Position numbers and translations under genes: made by a program. From an uncultured Bacteroidales bacterium (GTDB taxonomy: Bacteria; Bacteroidota; Bacteroidia; Bacteroidales; P3), in contig CAMURW010000002.1 in the NCBI GenBank assembly GCA_947097635.1, positions 1 to 23,559 of the forward strand: a DNA stretch of 23,559 nt, given 5' to 3'. Under the pieces are notes generated by a model that was not told the DNA's origin, did not search any database, and saw only the letters and a program-made list of their open reading frames with translations. Positions 1 through 7,089 of the stretch are shown piece after piece. The number at the start of each line of letters is the position of its first letter. Position 1 is the first letter of the stretch.

Positions 1-40
1 GTGAATCGTGATAAGAAGACATAGTTAAATATTATACACA
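1..40. other. Leader stretch before rpmJ, no gene recognised
   Basis: These bases precede rpmJ. The short frame that ends with TAG at 22-24 does not resemble the C-terminus of infA, which often precedes rpmJ in Bacteroidetes. I see no recognisable coding or regulatory element here. Confidence 0.4.
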
Positions 41-160
41 ATGAAAGTAAGAGTTTCTGTAAAAAAGAGAACCCCAGACTGCAAGGTAGTGCGGCGCCAC
101 GGGGTTGTTTACGTAATCAACAAGAAGAACCCTAAGTACAAAATGAGACAACAGGGTTAA
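41..160 (+). CDS. rpmJ: 50S ribosomal protein L36
   Basis: This 39-residue basic protein is a small component of the large ribosomal subunit. It starts MKVRVSVKKRT and contains VVRRHGVVYVINKKNPKYK, which matches the L36 family in length and sequence. Only one cysteine (C14) is present, so this is the zinc-free (C-minus) form, as is usual in Bacteroidetes, not the CxxC zinc-ribbon form. It is followed by rpsM, the standard order at the end of the ribosomal protein supercluster. A gap of 109 nt separates the two genes. Confidence 0.95.
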   Translation: MKVRVSVKKRTPDCKVVRRHGVVYVINKKNPKYKMRQQG

Positions 161-269
161 TTGGTATGAGGTGCTGCCGTCCCTTTCTCGACGTACCGTA
201 ACACAACACTTACGAGGAAGACAGCGACAACATCAACAGCCGAAACATCAAAAAACAGTATAAAAGTAT
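161..269 (+). other. rpmJ-rpsM intercistronic region
   Basis: A 109-nt gap lies directly upstream of rpsM. In E. coli the corresponding leader is the S4-binding translational operator of the alpha operon. I see only short weak inverted repeats here and no recognisable S4 pseudoknot, so a regulatory role is only suggested by position. Confidence 0.25.
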
Positions 270-647
270 ATGGCAAGAATTGCAGGTATTGATTTACCCA
301 GGAACAAGCAAGGTGAGATTGCTTTGACCTACATCTATGGCATCGGCAGAAGCATCGCCAAGGAAATTTTGGCAAAAGCTGGCATCGACCCTGCCAAAAA
401 GACCGATGACTGGACTGATGACGAACAGACCACGCTGCGTAACCTCATCAATGAAGAATACAAGGTGGAAGGTGCCCTTCGCAGCGAGGTGCAGATGAAC
501 ATCAAGCGACTTATGGATATCGGGTGCTATCGCGGAGTACGTCATCGTTTGGGCCTCCCCGTTCGTGGACAGAGCACCAAGAACAACGCTCGTACTCGTA
601 AGGGTAAAAAGAAAACTATCGCTAACAAAAAGAAAGCTACTAAGTAA
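270..647 (+). CDS. rpsM: 30S ribosomal protein S13
   Basis: S13 sits in the head of the 30S subunit and contacts the P-site tRNA and the intersubunit bridge B1. The protein is 125 residues, normal for the family, and begins MARIAGIDLPRNKQGEIALT, the standard S13 N-terminus. It contains the helix-hairpin-helix region with YGIGRS (residues 23-28) and the conserved RGVRHRLGLPVRGQ segment. It ends in a Lys/Arg-rich tail (GKKKTIANKKKATK) that binds rRNA. It lies between rpmJ and rpsK in the usual Bacteroidetes order. The start follows an A-rich leader, with no strong Shine-Dalgarno, as is normal in this phylum. Confidence 0.98.
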   Translation: MARIAGIDLPRNKQGEIALTYIYGIGRSIAKEILAKAGIDPAKKTDDWTDDEQTTLRNLINEEYKVEGALRSEVQMNIKRLMDIGCYRGVRHRLGLPVRGQSTKNNARTRKGKKKTIANKKKATK

Positions 648-693
648 TTAGCATCATGCTGCTTAGATAGCAACCAGCTGTGGATTACCTCCC

Positions 694-715
694 TGCCGCA
701 CCCTAGCCAGCGGCA
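694..715 (+). repeat. Inverted repeat in rpsM-rpsK gap
   Basis: TGCCGC (694-699) and GCGGCA (710-715) form a perfect 6-bp GC-rich stem with a 10-nt loop in the 130-nt gap between rpsM and rpsK. There is no T-tract after it, so it is unlikely to be a terminator. It may be an RNA processing, stability or attenuation element. Confidence 0.4.
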
Positions 716-777
716 ACAAGAACAAGATTTATTCGATATAGCTGGTAGTAAGAAACAGTAAAATCAAGCAAAAAATA

Positions 778-1167
778 ATGGCAAAAACTTCTAAACCGAC
801 CAAAAAGAGAGTCGTAAAAATAGAAGCACAAGGAAGAGCCACTGTGTTCTCCTCTTTCAACAATGTAATCGTCTCTTTGACGAACAATGCCGGACAAGTG
901 ATTTCTTGGTCATCAGCAGGAAAAATGGGCTTCCGCGGATCGAAGAAAAACACTCCGTACGCAGCACAGATGGCGGCGGAAGATTGCGGCAAAGTTGCTT
1001 ATGATTTGGGCCTAAGAAAAGTTAAGGTTTATGTGAAAGGACCGGGGTCGGGACGTGAATCTGCAATCCGCGCAATCAACAATTGTGGTATCGAAGTCAC
1101 TGAGATTGTCGACGTTACACCTATGCCTCACAACGGTTGCCGTCCTCCCAAACGTCGTCGCGTGTAA
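778..1167 (+). CDS. rpsK: 30S ribosomal protein S11
   Basis: S11 lies in the platform of the 30S subunit and helps shape the site where mRNA exits. The 129-residue product has the normal family length. It shows the family core VFSSFNNVIVSLTNNAG and SSAGKMGFRGSKKNTPYAAQ, the glycine-rich VKGPGSGRESAIRAI segment, and the C-terminal DVTPMPHNGCRPPKRRRV, which is nearly invariant. The first ATG follows an A-rich leader. It lies 130 nt after rpsM and 89 nt before rpsD, gaps longer than is usual inside ribosomal operons. Confidence 0.98.
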   Translation: MAKTSKPTKKRVVKIEAQGRATVFSSFNNVIVSLTNNAGQVISWSSAGKMGFRGSKKNTPYAAQMAAEDCGKVAYDLGLRKVKVYVKGPGSGRESAIRAINNCGIEVTEIVDVTPMPHNGCRPPKRRRV

Positions 1168-1185
1168 CTATAATGTCCAGTTTTC

Positions 1186-1228
1186 GCTGCCTCACGGGCT
1201 GAATACAGAAACTCTCCCCGCAGGCGGC
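1186..1228 (+). repeat. Imperfect inverted repeat in rpsK-rpsD gap
   Basis: GCTGCCT (1186-1192) can pair with AGGCGGC (1222-1228), with one G-U wobble, across a 29-nt loop. It lies in the 89-nt gap upstream of rpsD. No T-tract follows. It is a candidate RNA structure only. Confidence 0.3.
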
Positions 1229-1256
1229 AAGCATTAACCTTAAATAAAGTAAAGAA

Positions 1257-1862
1257 ATGGCAAGATATACAGGTCCTAAGACCAAGATTGCAAGAAAATT
1301 CCACGAACCGATCTACGGTCCCGACAAAGTTTACGAAAGAAGACAAACCGCCCCTGGAATGCACGGCAACGACAAACGTCGCAACAAGGTGTCGGAATAT
1401 GGCATGCAGCTCAAGGAGAAGCAGAAAGCCAAATACACATACGGCATCCTTGAGCGTCAGTTCCGCAAACTGTACACAGAGGCAGCACGTCGCGGCGGCG
1501 TAACGGGTGAGGTGCTTATGCAGCTCATCGAGAGCCGTCTGGACAATGTGGTGTATCGTCTCGGCATCTGCCGCAGCCGTGCACAGGCTCGCCAGATGGT
1601 GTCGCATCGTCATATTACCGTCAATGGCAATATTGTCAACATACCTTCCTATCTGCTGAGAGCAGGCGACATTGTGTCTGTTCGCGAGCGGTCCAGAAGC
1701 TTAGAGGTTATCAACGATAGTCTCACCTCTCGCGCCAACAACTTTTCTTGGTTGGAATGGGACGGCAATGCCATGAGCGGCAAGTTCCTCAACCACCCTC
1801 AGCGTGCAGACATCCCCGAGAATATCAACGAGCAGCTGATTGTCAACTTATATAGCAAGTAA
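1257..1862 (+). CDS. rpsD: 30S ribosomal protein S4
   Basis: S4 is a primary 16S rRNA-binding protein that starts assembly of the 30S subunit, and in several bacteria it represses its own operon. The product is 201 residues, typical length. It starts MARYTGPKTKIARKF and has the S4 RNA-binding fold around residues 90-155, with RLDNVVYRLGICRSRAQARQMV and HRHITVNGNIVNIPSY. No N-terminal CxxC motif is seen, so this is the zinc-free type. It lies directly upstream of rpoA, as in most bacteria. Confidence 0.98.
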   Translation: MARYTGPKTKIARKFHEPIYGPDKVYERRQTAPGMHGNDKRRNKVSEYGMQLKEKQKAKYTYGILERQFRKLYTEAARRGGVTGEVLMQLIESRLDNVVYRLGICRSRAQARQMVSHRHITVNGNIVNIPSYLLRAGDIVSVRERSRSLEVINDSLTSRANNFSWLEWDGNAMSGKFLNHPQRADIPENINEQLIVNLYSK

Positions 1863-1959
1863 TGATCCTTAGTCCTATCCTCTCGGCTGTAGATGTGCAT
1901 CATATTATCGTGCCTGCTGGCAGCCGACAGGTTAGGGCTAGTTACTCGGAAGGGCGTCT

Positions 1960-1992
1960 CCTGCCGCCGTCCTTACAGGTAGCATCGGCAGG
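1960..1992 (+). repeat. Inverted repeat upstream of rpoA
   Basis: CCTGCCG (1960-1966) and CGGCAGG (1986-1992) form a perfect 7-bp GC-rich stem with a 19-nt loop. It lies within the 170-nt gap between rpsD and rpoA, the longest gap in the operon. There is no T-tract, so an RNA processing or translational control role is more likely than termination. Confidence 0.4.
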
Positions 1993-2032
1993 CATAACAT
2001 TTGTTTAATAGATTCAACGAGAAAGGTACAAT

Positions 2033-3025
2033 ATGGCTATATTAGCTTTCCAAAAACCCGATAAGGTTGTCATGCTGGAAGCGGATGATTTCCGTGGTAA
2101 GTTCGAGTTCCGCCCGCTGGAGCCTGGTTATGGTATCACTATCGGTAATGCGCTGCGTCGCGTCCTTCTCTCTTCCCTCGAGGGCTTCGCTATCACTTCA
2201 GTGCGTATCGAAGGCGTGGAGCACGAGTTTGCCTCCATCCCAGGAGTGACAGAAGACATGACCGATATTATCCTTAAGCTTAAGCAAGTCCGTTTCCGCC
2301 AGCAGATAGAAGACCACAACTTCGAGAAGGTATCCTTTGATGTGCAGGGACAGACGGTGCTAAAGGCCGGGGATATGAATAATTACCTCAATGGTTTTCA
2401 GGTTCTCAATCCACAGTTGGAGATTTGCCACATGGAACCCGGCACTACCCTGAAGATAGAGCTCACTATTGAGAAAGGACGCGGTTATGTGGCTTCCGGC
2501 GACAACAAGAAGGCAACCGATCCTATCGGAGTGATTGCCATCGATTCTATCTACACCCCCATTCGCAACGTTCAGTATGAAGTGAGTGATTATCGTGTAG
2601 AGCAGAAAACGGACTATGAGAAGCTCACTTTCGACATCCAGACGGATGGTTCCATCCACCCCAAGGAAGCTCTGAAGGAAGCTGCTACCATCTTGATACA
2701 GCATTTCATGCTGTTCAGCGACGAGCGCATCACACTGGATGTGGAGCCCAAACAGCCTGTGGCGGAGTACGACGAGAACACGTTGCATATGCGCCAGTTG
2801 CTGAAGAGCAAATTGGTGGATATGGATCTCAGTGTGCGTGCCCTCAATTGTCTCAAGGCTGCCGAGGTAGATACTTTGGGAGAATTGGTGGCTTATAATA
2901 AAGCTGACCTGCTGAAGTTCCGCAACTTTGGCAAGAAAAGCCTAACCGAGCTGGAGAACCTGGTGTCTAGCAAAGGTCTGGAGTTCGGTATGAACATTTC
3001 CAAGTATAAATTAGATAAAGAATAA
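2033..3025 (+). CDS. rpoA: DNA-directed RNA polymerase subunit alpha
   Basis: The alpha subunit dimerises to nucleate RNA polymerase assembly. The 330-residue protein has the normal length. The N-terminal domain (about residues 1-230) contains the family segment LEPGYGITIGNALRRVLLSS and GVTEDMTDIILKLK. A linker follows, then the C-terminal DNA- and activator-binding domain (about 255-320) with DMDLSVRALNCLKAAEVDTL and FRNFGKKSLTELE, the helix-hairpin-helix that contacts UP elements and regulators. It ends 4 nt before rplQ, which indicates cotranscription and probable translational coupling. Confidence 0.99.
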   Translation: MAILAFQKPDKVVMLEADDFRGKFEFRPLEPGYGITIGNALRRVLLSSLEGFAITSVRIEGVEHEFASIPGVTEDMTDIILKLKQVRFRQQIEDHNFEKVSFDVQGQTVLKAGDMNNYLNGFQVLNPQLEICHMEPGTTLKIELTIEKGRGYVASGDNKKATDPIGVIAIDSIYTPIRNVQYEVSDYRVEQKTDYEKLTFDIQTDGSIHPKEALKEAATILIQHFMLFSDERITLDVEPKQPVAEYDENTLHMRQLLKSKLVDMDLSVRALNCLKAAEVDTLGELVAYNKADLLKFRNFGKKSLTELENLVSSKGLEFGMNISKYKLDKE

Positions 3026-3029
3026 TAAC

Positions 3030-3554
3030 ATGAGACACGGTAATAAAGTAAATCATCTATCTAGAACATACGCACACAGAGCTGCTATGCTCAGCAATAT
3101 GGCTAGTTCTCTCATTCTCCACAAGAGAATAGAGACCACTCTGGCTAAGGCCAAAGAGCTACGCGGCTACGTAGAGCCCCTTATCAATCGTGCCAAGGTG
3201 GCTAGCAAGAGCAACGACACAGCTGTTCTGCAAAACAACCATCGTGTGGCTTTTAGTTATCTCCACAGCAAAGAGGCCGTCCACGAGCTGTTCAGCGAAA
3301 TAGGTCCCAAGGTGGCTAACCGCGAGGGAGGCTATACGCGTATCCTCAAGACAGGCATCCGCCACGGTGACAACAGTGCCATGTGCATGATGGAACTGGT
3401 GGACTACAACGAGAATATGCTCAAGGAGAATGCTGGCACTGCCAAGAAAACCAAGAGTACACGTCGTAGCCGCAGTAGCAAGAAGGCTGACGAGGCTTCT
3501 GCCGCTCCTGTCGCACAGGCCGCTCCTGATACCGAGACTACAGAAACTGCTTAG
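3030..3554 (+). CDS. rplQ: 50S ribosomal protein L17
   Basis: L17 lies near the exit of the peptide tunnel on the large subunit. The conserved core covers about residues 1-118: MRHGNKVNHLSRTYAHRAAM, the ETTLAKAKELRGYVEPLI segment, and YTRILKTGIRHGDNSAMCMMEL. After it comes a tail of about 55 residues, first Lys/Arg/Ser-rich (KKTKSTRRSRSSKK), then Ala/Pro/Thr-rich. L17 of about 120 residues is standard in E. coli; extended tails are common in Bacteroidetes. It is the last gene of the ribosomal operon and is followed by a hairpin terminator. Confidence 0.97.
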   Translation: MRHGNKVNHLSRTYAHRAAMLSNMASSLILHKRIETTLAKAKELRGYVEPLINRAKVASKSNDTAVLQNNHRVAFSYLHSKEAVHELFSEIGPKVANREGGYTRILKTGIRHGDNSAMCMMELVDYNENMLKENAGTAKKTKSTRRSRSSKKADEASAAPVAQAAPDTETTETA

Positions 3555-3593
3555 AGGCAGAGTTCATAGAGACCCTATATAATTCATGAAAGG

Positions 3594-3636
3594 AAGGAAT
3601 GCTGGACGCTCGAGGTGTTCTGCATTCCTTTTATCT
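3594..3636 (+). terminator. Terminator after rplQ
   Basis: AAGGAATGC (3594-3602) and GCATTCCTT (3622-3630) form a perfect 9-bp stem with a 19-nt loop, followed by a short T-rich run (TTATCTTC). It lies about 40 nt downstream of the rplQ stop and fits the end of the ribosomal operon. Confidence 0.7.
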
Positions 3637-3731
3637 TCATCACGACAATCGTCGTTAGGCGGTCATTTTTCACTACTCCCCCTACTATTTTTTTAATCAT
3701 TCAACATCTTTTATAAACAGATAGAAGTTAT

Positions 3732-5024
3732 ATGTCACAGATTATTGGCATGCGAGGACGTCAGATCCTCGATTCCCGTGGCAATCCCACGGTAGAAGTA
3801 GAAGTTTTTACAGAACAAGGTGCCACAGGCCGTGCTGCTGTACCCTCTGGTGCGTCGACAGGTGTGCATGAAGCTTGCGAGTTGCGCGACGGCGACAAGA
3901 GCGTATATATGGGCAAAGGCGTGCTACAGGCCGTTCAGAACGTCAACAAGGTCATCAGCGATGAGCTTCAGGGTATGTTCGTGCAGGACCAGCGCGCCAT
4001 CGATGCCAAGATGATAGAACTGGACGGCACTCCCAACAAGGGCCGTCTGGGAGCCAACGCCATCCTTGGAGTCTCGCTGGCTTGTGCCAAAGCTGCCGCC
4101 ATGGAGTCCAACCAGGAACTGTTCCGCTATCTTGGCGGCGTGAATGCGCATCTGCTGCCTATCCCTATGATGAACATCCTCAACGGCGGTGCTCATGCCG
4201 ACAATAGCATCGACTTCCAGGAGTTCAAGATTATGCCCGTCGGTGCTGAGACCTTTGCCGAGGCTCTGCGTATGGGTGCCGAGATATTCCATAACCTCAA
4301 GAGCGTCCTCAAGAGCAAGGGCATGAGTACCAACGTCGGCGACGAAGGCGGCTTTGCCCCCAATCTTGCCAACAACGACGGGGCCATCCTGGTCATCCTC
4401 GAGGCTATTGAAAAGGCCGGCTATCGTCCTGGCGAGGATGTATTTATCGCTCTGGACCCCGCCTCTTCCGAGTTTTTCATACCCGAGGAGAACGTCTACC
4501 ACCTGAAATGGAGCAGCGGCGAGAAACTTACTCCCGACCAGATGGTGAATTTCTGGGCCGACTGGGTGAGAAAATACCCCATCCTCTCTATCGAGGACGG
4601 CATGGCTGAGGACGACTGGGATGGATGGAAGAAACTCACCGATACTATCGGCGACACTGCCCAGCTGGTTGGCGACGATCTTTTTGTCACCAACGTGGAA
4701 CGCCTCCAGATGGGTATCGACAAAAGGGTGGCCAACAGTATTCTCATCAAACTGAATCAGATAGGCACCCTCACCGAGACTGTGGATGCCATCAACTTGG
4801 CATATCGTAACAAGTACACCGCCGTGATAAGCCATCGCAGCGGCGAAACCGAGGATACTTTTATAGCCGACTTGGCCGTAGCGATGAACACAGGTCTCAT
4901 CAAAACAGGCAGTGCTAGCCGCACGGATCGCATCTGCAAATACAACCAGTTGCTACGCATCGAAGAGAGTCTTGGCGACCAAGCAGAATATCTGGGCAAG
5001 AACTTCAAGTTCCTCAAGAAATAG
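3732..5024 (+). CDS. eno: Enolase (phosphopyruvate hydratase)
   Basis: Enolase converts 2-phosphoglycerate to phosphoenolpyruvate in glycolysis and is also a component of RNA-degrading complexes in some bacteria. The product is 430 residues, the usual length. Visible signatures are the N-terminal GRQILDSRGNPTVEVEV, the flexible loop PSGASTG, the catalytic acid-base pair in GDEGGFAPN (E205) and LIKLNQIG (K340), the Mg2+ ligands D242 (LDPASSE), E288 (SIEDG) and an Asp of GDDLF (315/316), and the SHRSGETEDTFIADL segment. It has its own leader of 177 nt after rplQ, which contains the rplQ terminator, and it is closed by a strong terminator at 5093-5138. It is probably a single-gene transcript. 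Confidence 0.99.
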   Translation: MSQIIGMRGRQILDSRGNPTVEVEVFTEQGATGRAAVPSGASTGVHEACELRDGDKSVYMGKGVLQAVQNVNKVISDELQGMFVQDQRAIDAKMIELDGTPNKGRLGANAILGVSLACAKAAAMESNQELFRYLGGVNAHLLPIPMMNILNGGAHADNSIDFQEFKIMPVGAETFAEALRMGAEIFHNLKSVLKSKGMSTNVGDEGGFAPNLANNDGAILVILEAIEKAGYRPGEDVFIALDPASSEFFIPEENVYHLKWSSGEKLTPDQMVNFWADWVRKYPILSIEDGMAEDDWDGWKKLTDTIGDTAQLVGDDLFVTNVERLQMGIDKRVANSILIKLNQIGTLTETVDAINLAYRNKYTAVISHRSGETEDTFIADLAVAMNTGLIKTGSASRTDRICKYNQLLRIEESLGDQAEYLGKNFKFLKK

Positions 5025-5092
5025 CTACGCCAAGGGCATCGGACACAGCGGCCAGCCCCTCCCTATAAAATGTAACCATACTTCAAAAAACA

Positions 5093-5138
5093 ACGCAGAA
5101 GGACAGATATTGCAGTTTGTCCTTCTGCGTTTGTTTTT
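5093..5138 (+). terminator. Strong intrinsic terminator after eno
   Basis: ACGCAGAAGGACA (5093-5105) and TGTCCTTCTGCGT (5118-5130) form a perfect 13-bp stem with a 12-nt loop, followed by TTGTTTTT. An A-run precedes the left arm, so it could also terminate minus-strand transcripts coming from the 5483 promoter. Confidence 0.92.
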
Positions 5139-5158
5139 ACCAAAGTTCAAGAAACCCC

Positions 5159-5200
5159 TGCATCTTTTGCTGAAAATTATGGGCAAGGAAACACGGAATC
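5159..5200. repeat. Dispersed repeat, copy A
   Basis: This stretch, containing TCTTTTGCTGA and GGGCAA, aligns over about 40 nt with 15872-15912 (copy B). Most differences are transitions. Both copies lie in gene-poor regions about 10.7 kb apart. I read them as diverged copies of a short interspersed repeat; no intact gene contains either one. Confidence 0.5.
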
Positions 5201-5292
5201 CTTTAAACACAACTATTGTAGTCTGTTAAAAATTGACAGTGTGCCAAAAATAGCAGGCTGACTCTAAATATACATGCTTCTGCCTATTTAGT

Positions 5293-5300
5293 TACTTTTG
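5293..5300 (+). promoter_or_regulatory. Bacteroidetes -7 promoter element before transposase remnant
   Basis: TACTTTTG is an exact match to the TAnnTTTG -7 consensus of Bacteroidetes primary sigma factors. It ends 21 nt upstream of the ATG pair at 5322/5325. A clear -33 TTTG is not visible, so this is a moderate call. Confidence 0.45.
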
Positions 5301-5321
5301 TGGTTGTGAATTATCCCAGTA

Positions 5322-5477
5322 ATGATGGGTAAAGGTACACATTTTTTCGGACAACCGGCATAGGGCCAGTTAATAAATTGCTTGTCCTATGCCTATGTGA
5401 AAATAGTATACCCAATATTTGAACAGGTATACCATTATTTTGGTTGTGCCAAGCATTCCTATGAGGATGGCCTATGA
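5322..5477 (+). pseudogene. Possible transposase N-terminal remnant
   Basis: The frame from the ATG at 5322 reads MMGKGTHFFGQPA, stop (TAG 5361-5363), then GQLIN and onward to a TGA at 5475-5477. The reading M-x-K-x-T-x-F-x-GQP-x-x-GQLI across the stop resembles the N-terminus of Bacteroidetes IS4-type transposases as I remember them. After GQLIN the similarity fades, so the rest is deleted or decayed. The promoter-like element just upstream fits a once-active element. The family assignment is from memory and should be treated as tentative; chance similarity of about 17 residues is possible. Confidence 0.38.
5357..5393. repeat. 8-bp perfect inverted repeat
   Basis: GGCATAGG (5357-5364) and CCTATGCC (5386-5393) are perfect inverted copies with a 21-nt loop, within the putative transposase remnant. 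A second short pair, GTATACC and GGTATAC, follows. No T-tract is adjacent on either strand, so neither looks like a terminator. Confidence 0.45.
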
Positions 5478-5482
5478 CGATG

Positions 5483-5490
5483 CAAAGATA
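5483..5490 (-). promoter_or_regulatory. Orphan minus-strand promoter element
   Basis: On the minus strand this reads TATCTTTG, an exact TAnnTTTG match, with a TTG-containing segment roughly 20 nt further upstream. Transcription would run left into 5475-5230, where there is no convincing gene on that strand. It may drive a small RNA or be the relic of a lost gene. Confidence 0.4.
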
Positions 5491-5677
5491 CAGAAAAAAA
5501 TATCGGATTTAACAATATTTTTTATGCAGCAGTACCATATTTCATTGCCAGCAGGAGTACGTCTATGCTCTGGTGAGACCACTGCTGTTGTCTAAATTTC
5601 GGAAAATGTTATAGTCTCGTTTATGCGCACCTTATGTTGCACTTGTTATTTGTGTCTACAGCGAGTGTATCGTTATG

Positions 5678-5713
5678 AAAAAGCGTCTCCGAGTCTTCCC
5701 AGAGACGCTTTTT
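5678..5713 (-). terminator. Intrinsic terminator after glyA
   Basis: AAAAAGCGTCTC (5678-5689) and GAGACGCTTTTT (5702-5713) are perfect inverted copies, 12 bp, with a 12-nt loop. Read on the minus strand, the stem lies 23 nt beyond the glyA stop and ends in a T-run, so it terminates glyA. The symmetric A/T ends would let it act in both directions. Confidence 0.9.
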
Positions 5714-5735
5714 CTCGCCGCAATCGACCTATGTT

Positions 5736-7019
5736 TCACCATTTGCCAGCGAACAGAGGACGGTCGATCATCATGTCGTTCACTTGGCTGCGCACCTTGG
5801 CGATGGTTGCATCGGTAGGATTGCACAGCACTGTGTCTATCATGTTCACGATGATCTTCATGTCGTCTTCCTTCAGACCGCGGGTGGTGACGGCGGGAGT
5901 GCCAACACGCAGACCACTGGTCTTAAAGGCGCTGCGGGTGTCGAATGGAACCATGTTCTTGTTCACCGTAATGTCGGCGGCCACGAGGGCATTCTCGGCT
6001 TCCTTGCCTGTCATTTCGGGGAATTTGGGACGCAGGTCTATGAGCATCAGATGGTTGTCAGTGCCGCCACTGATTACGTCGTAGCCCTTGTCCATGAAGA
6101 CCTGGCTCATTACCTTGGCGTTTTTCATTACTTGCTGGATGTAGTGGTCGTAGTCGTCTGTTAAGGCTTCGCCCAGTGCTACGGCCTTGGCAGCGATGAC
6201 GTGTTCCAGAGGACCGCCCTGAGTCCCAGGAAATACGGCGCTGTCCAGTAGCGCACTCATCATCTTTATCTGACCTTTGGGAGTAGTCTTGCCCCAGGGA
6301 TTCTCGAAGTCCTTGCCCAGCAGAATCATGCCGCCGCGGGGGCCGCGTAGGGTCTTGTGGGTGGTGGTGGTTACTATGTGGCAGTATTGCAGGGCGTTGT
6401 TCAGATAGCCCTTGGCGATAAGCCCGCTGGGGTGGCTGATGTCGCCCATGAGGATGGCACCACACTTATCGGCAATTTCGCGCATGCGTTTCCAGTCCCA
6501 GTCACGGCTGTAGGCACTGCCGCCGCCGATGATGAGTTTGGGTTTGCCTTCCATGGCGCGCTGCTCCATCATGTCGTAGTCCACGGTGCCCGTTTCTTTC
6601 TTCACTTCGTAGGAGATGGCGTGGAACATGATGCCGCTGAAATTCACGGGGCTGCCGTGGCTCAGGTGTCCGCCGTGGTTTAGATCCATACCCATGAAGG
6701 TGTCACCGGCATTCATGCAGGCTAGGAACACTGCCATGTTGGCCTGTGCGCCGCTGTGAGGCTGCACGTTGGCCCACTCGGCACCGTAGAGTTTTTTGGC
6801 GCGCTCGATGGCGATTGTCTCGCTCTGGTCCACAATCTGGCAGCCGCCATAGTAGCGCTTGCCAGGATAGCCTTCGGCGTATTTGTTGGTCATCACGGAA
6901 CCCATCGCCTCCATCACTTCGTCGCTGACGAAATTCTCAGAAGCTATCAATTCAATGCCTTTGGTTTCGCGTTCTCTCTCTTTCTGGATGAGGTCGAAAA
7001 TTTCTGTATCTCTTTGCAT
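5736..7019 (-). CDS. glyA: Serine hydroxymethyltransferase
   Basis: This PLP enzyme interconverts serine plus tetrahydrofolate with glycine plus 5,10-methylene-tetrahydrofolate, the main source of one-carbon units. The product is 427 residues, normal for the family. Signatures are IELIASENFVSDEV near the N-terminus, YPGKRYYGGC (residues 51-60), QPHSGAQAN (86-94), D193 and H196 in MGDISHPSGL, and the PLP-binding lysine K222 in TTTTHKTLRGPRGG. It appears to be a single transcription unit: an exact Bacteroidetes promoter lies 41 nt upstream and a strong terminator lies just downstream. Confidence 0.99.
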   Translation of the reverse strand: MQRDTEIFDLIQKERERETKGIELIASENFVSDEVMEAMGSVMTNKYAEGYPGKRYYGGCQIVDQSETIAIERAKKLYGAEWANVQPHSGAQANMAVFLACMNAGDTFMGMDLNHGGHLSHGSPVNFSGIMFHAISYEVKKETGTVDYDMMEQRAMEGKPKLIIGGGSAYSRDWDWKRMREIADKCGAILMGDISHPSGLIAKGYLNNALQYCHIVTTTTHKTLRGPRGGMILLGKDFENPWGKTTPKGQIKMMSALLDSAVFPGTQGGPLEHVIAAKAVALGEALTDDYDHYIQQVMKNAKVMSQVFMDKGYDVISGGTDNHLMLIDLRPKFPEMTGKEAENALVAADITVNKNMVPFDTRSAFKTSGLRVGTPAVTTRGLKEDDMKIIVNMIDTVLCNPTDATIAKVRSQVNDMMIDRPLFAGKW

Positions 7020-7059
7020 TTCAGTTATATAATTTTAAAAAACTATTTACGATGTTTTG

Positions 7060-7089
7060 CAAAGATAACAATATTTTTCCATATGACAA
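7060..7089 (-). promoter_or_regulatory. glyA promoter
   Basis: On the minus strand, TTG (7087-7089) is followed after 19 nt by TATCTTTG (7060-7067), an exact Bacteroidetes -7 element at the right spacing from a -33 core. It points toward glyA, whose ATG is 41 nt downstream. Confidence 0.75.

Larger units (their letters stand above)
5201..5735. other. Gene-poor region between eno and glyA
   Basis: This stretch contains no intact gene of normal length. It holds a probable transposase remnant (5322-5477) with its promoter (5293-5300), an inverted repeat (5357-5393), an orphan minus-strand promoter (5483-5490) and the glyA terminator (5678-5713). Its base composition is AT-rich compared with the flanking genes, as expected for decaying DNA. 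Confidence 0.6.

Noticed and set aside
3924..4835. Long open frame of about 300 codons on the minus strand within eno
   Set aside because: It is the mirror of the enolase gene, caused by codon bias; enolase has all its catalytic motifs in the plus-strand frame.
5370..5453. 28-codon minus-strand frame (MLGTTKIMVYLF...) downstream of the orphan promoter
   Set aside because: Too short, with no family support and no clear ribosome binding evidence; left as part of a possible small RNA region.
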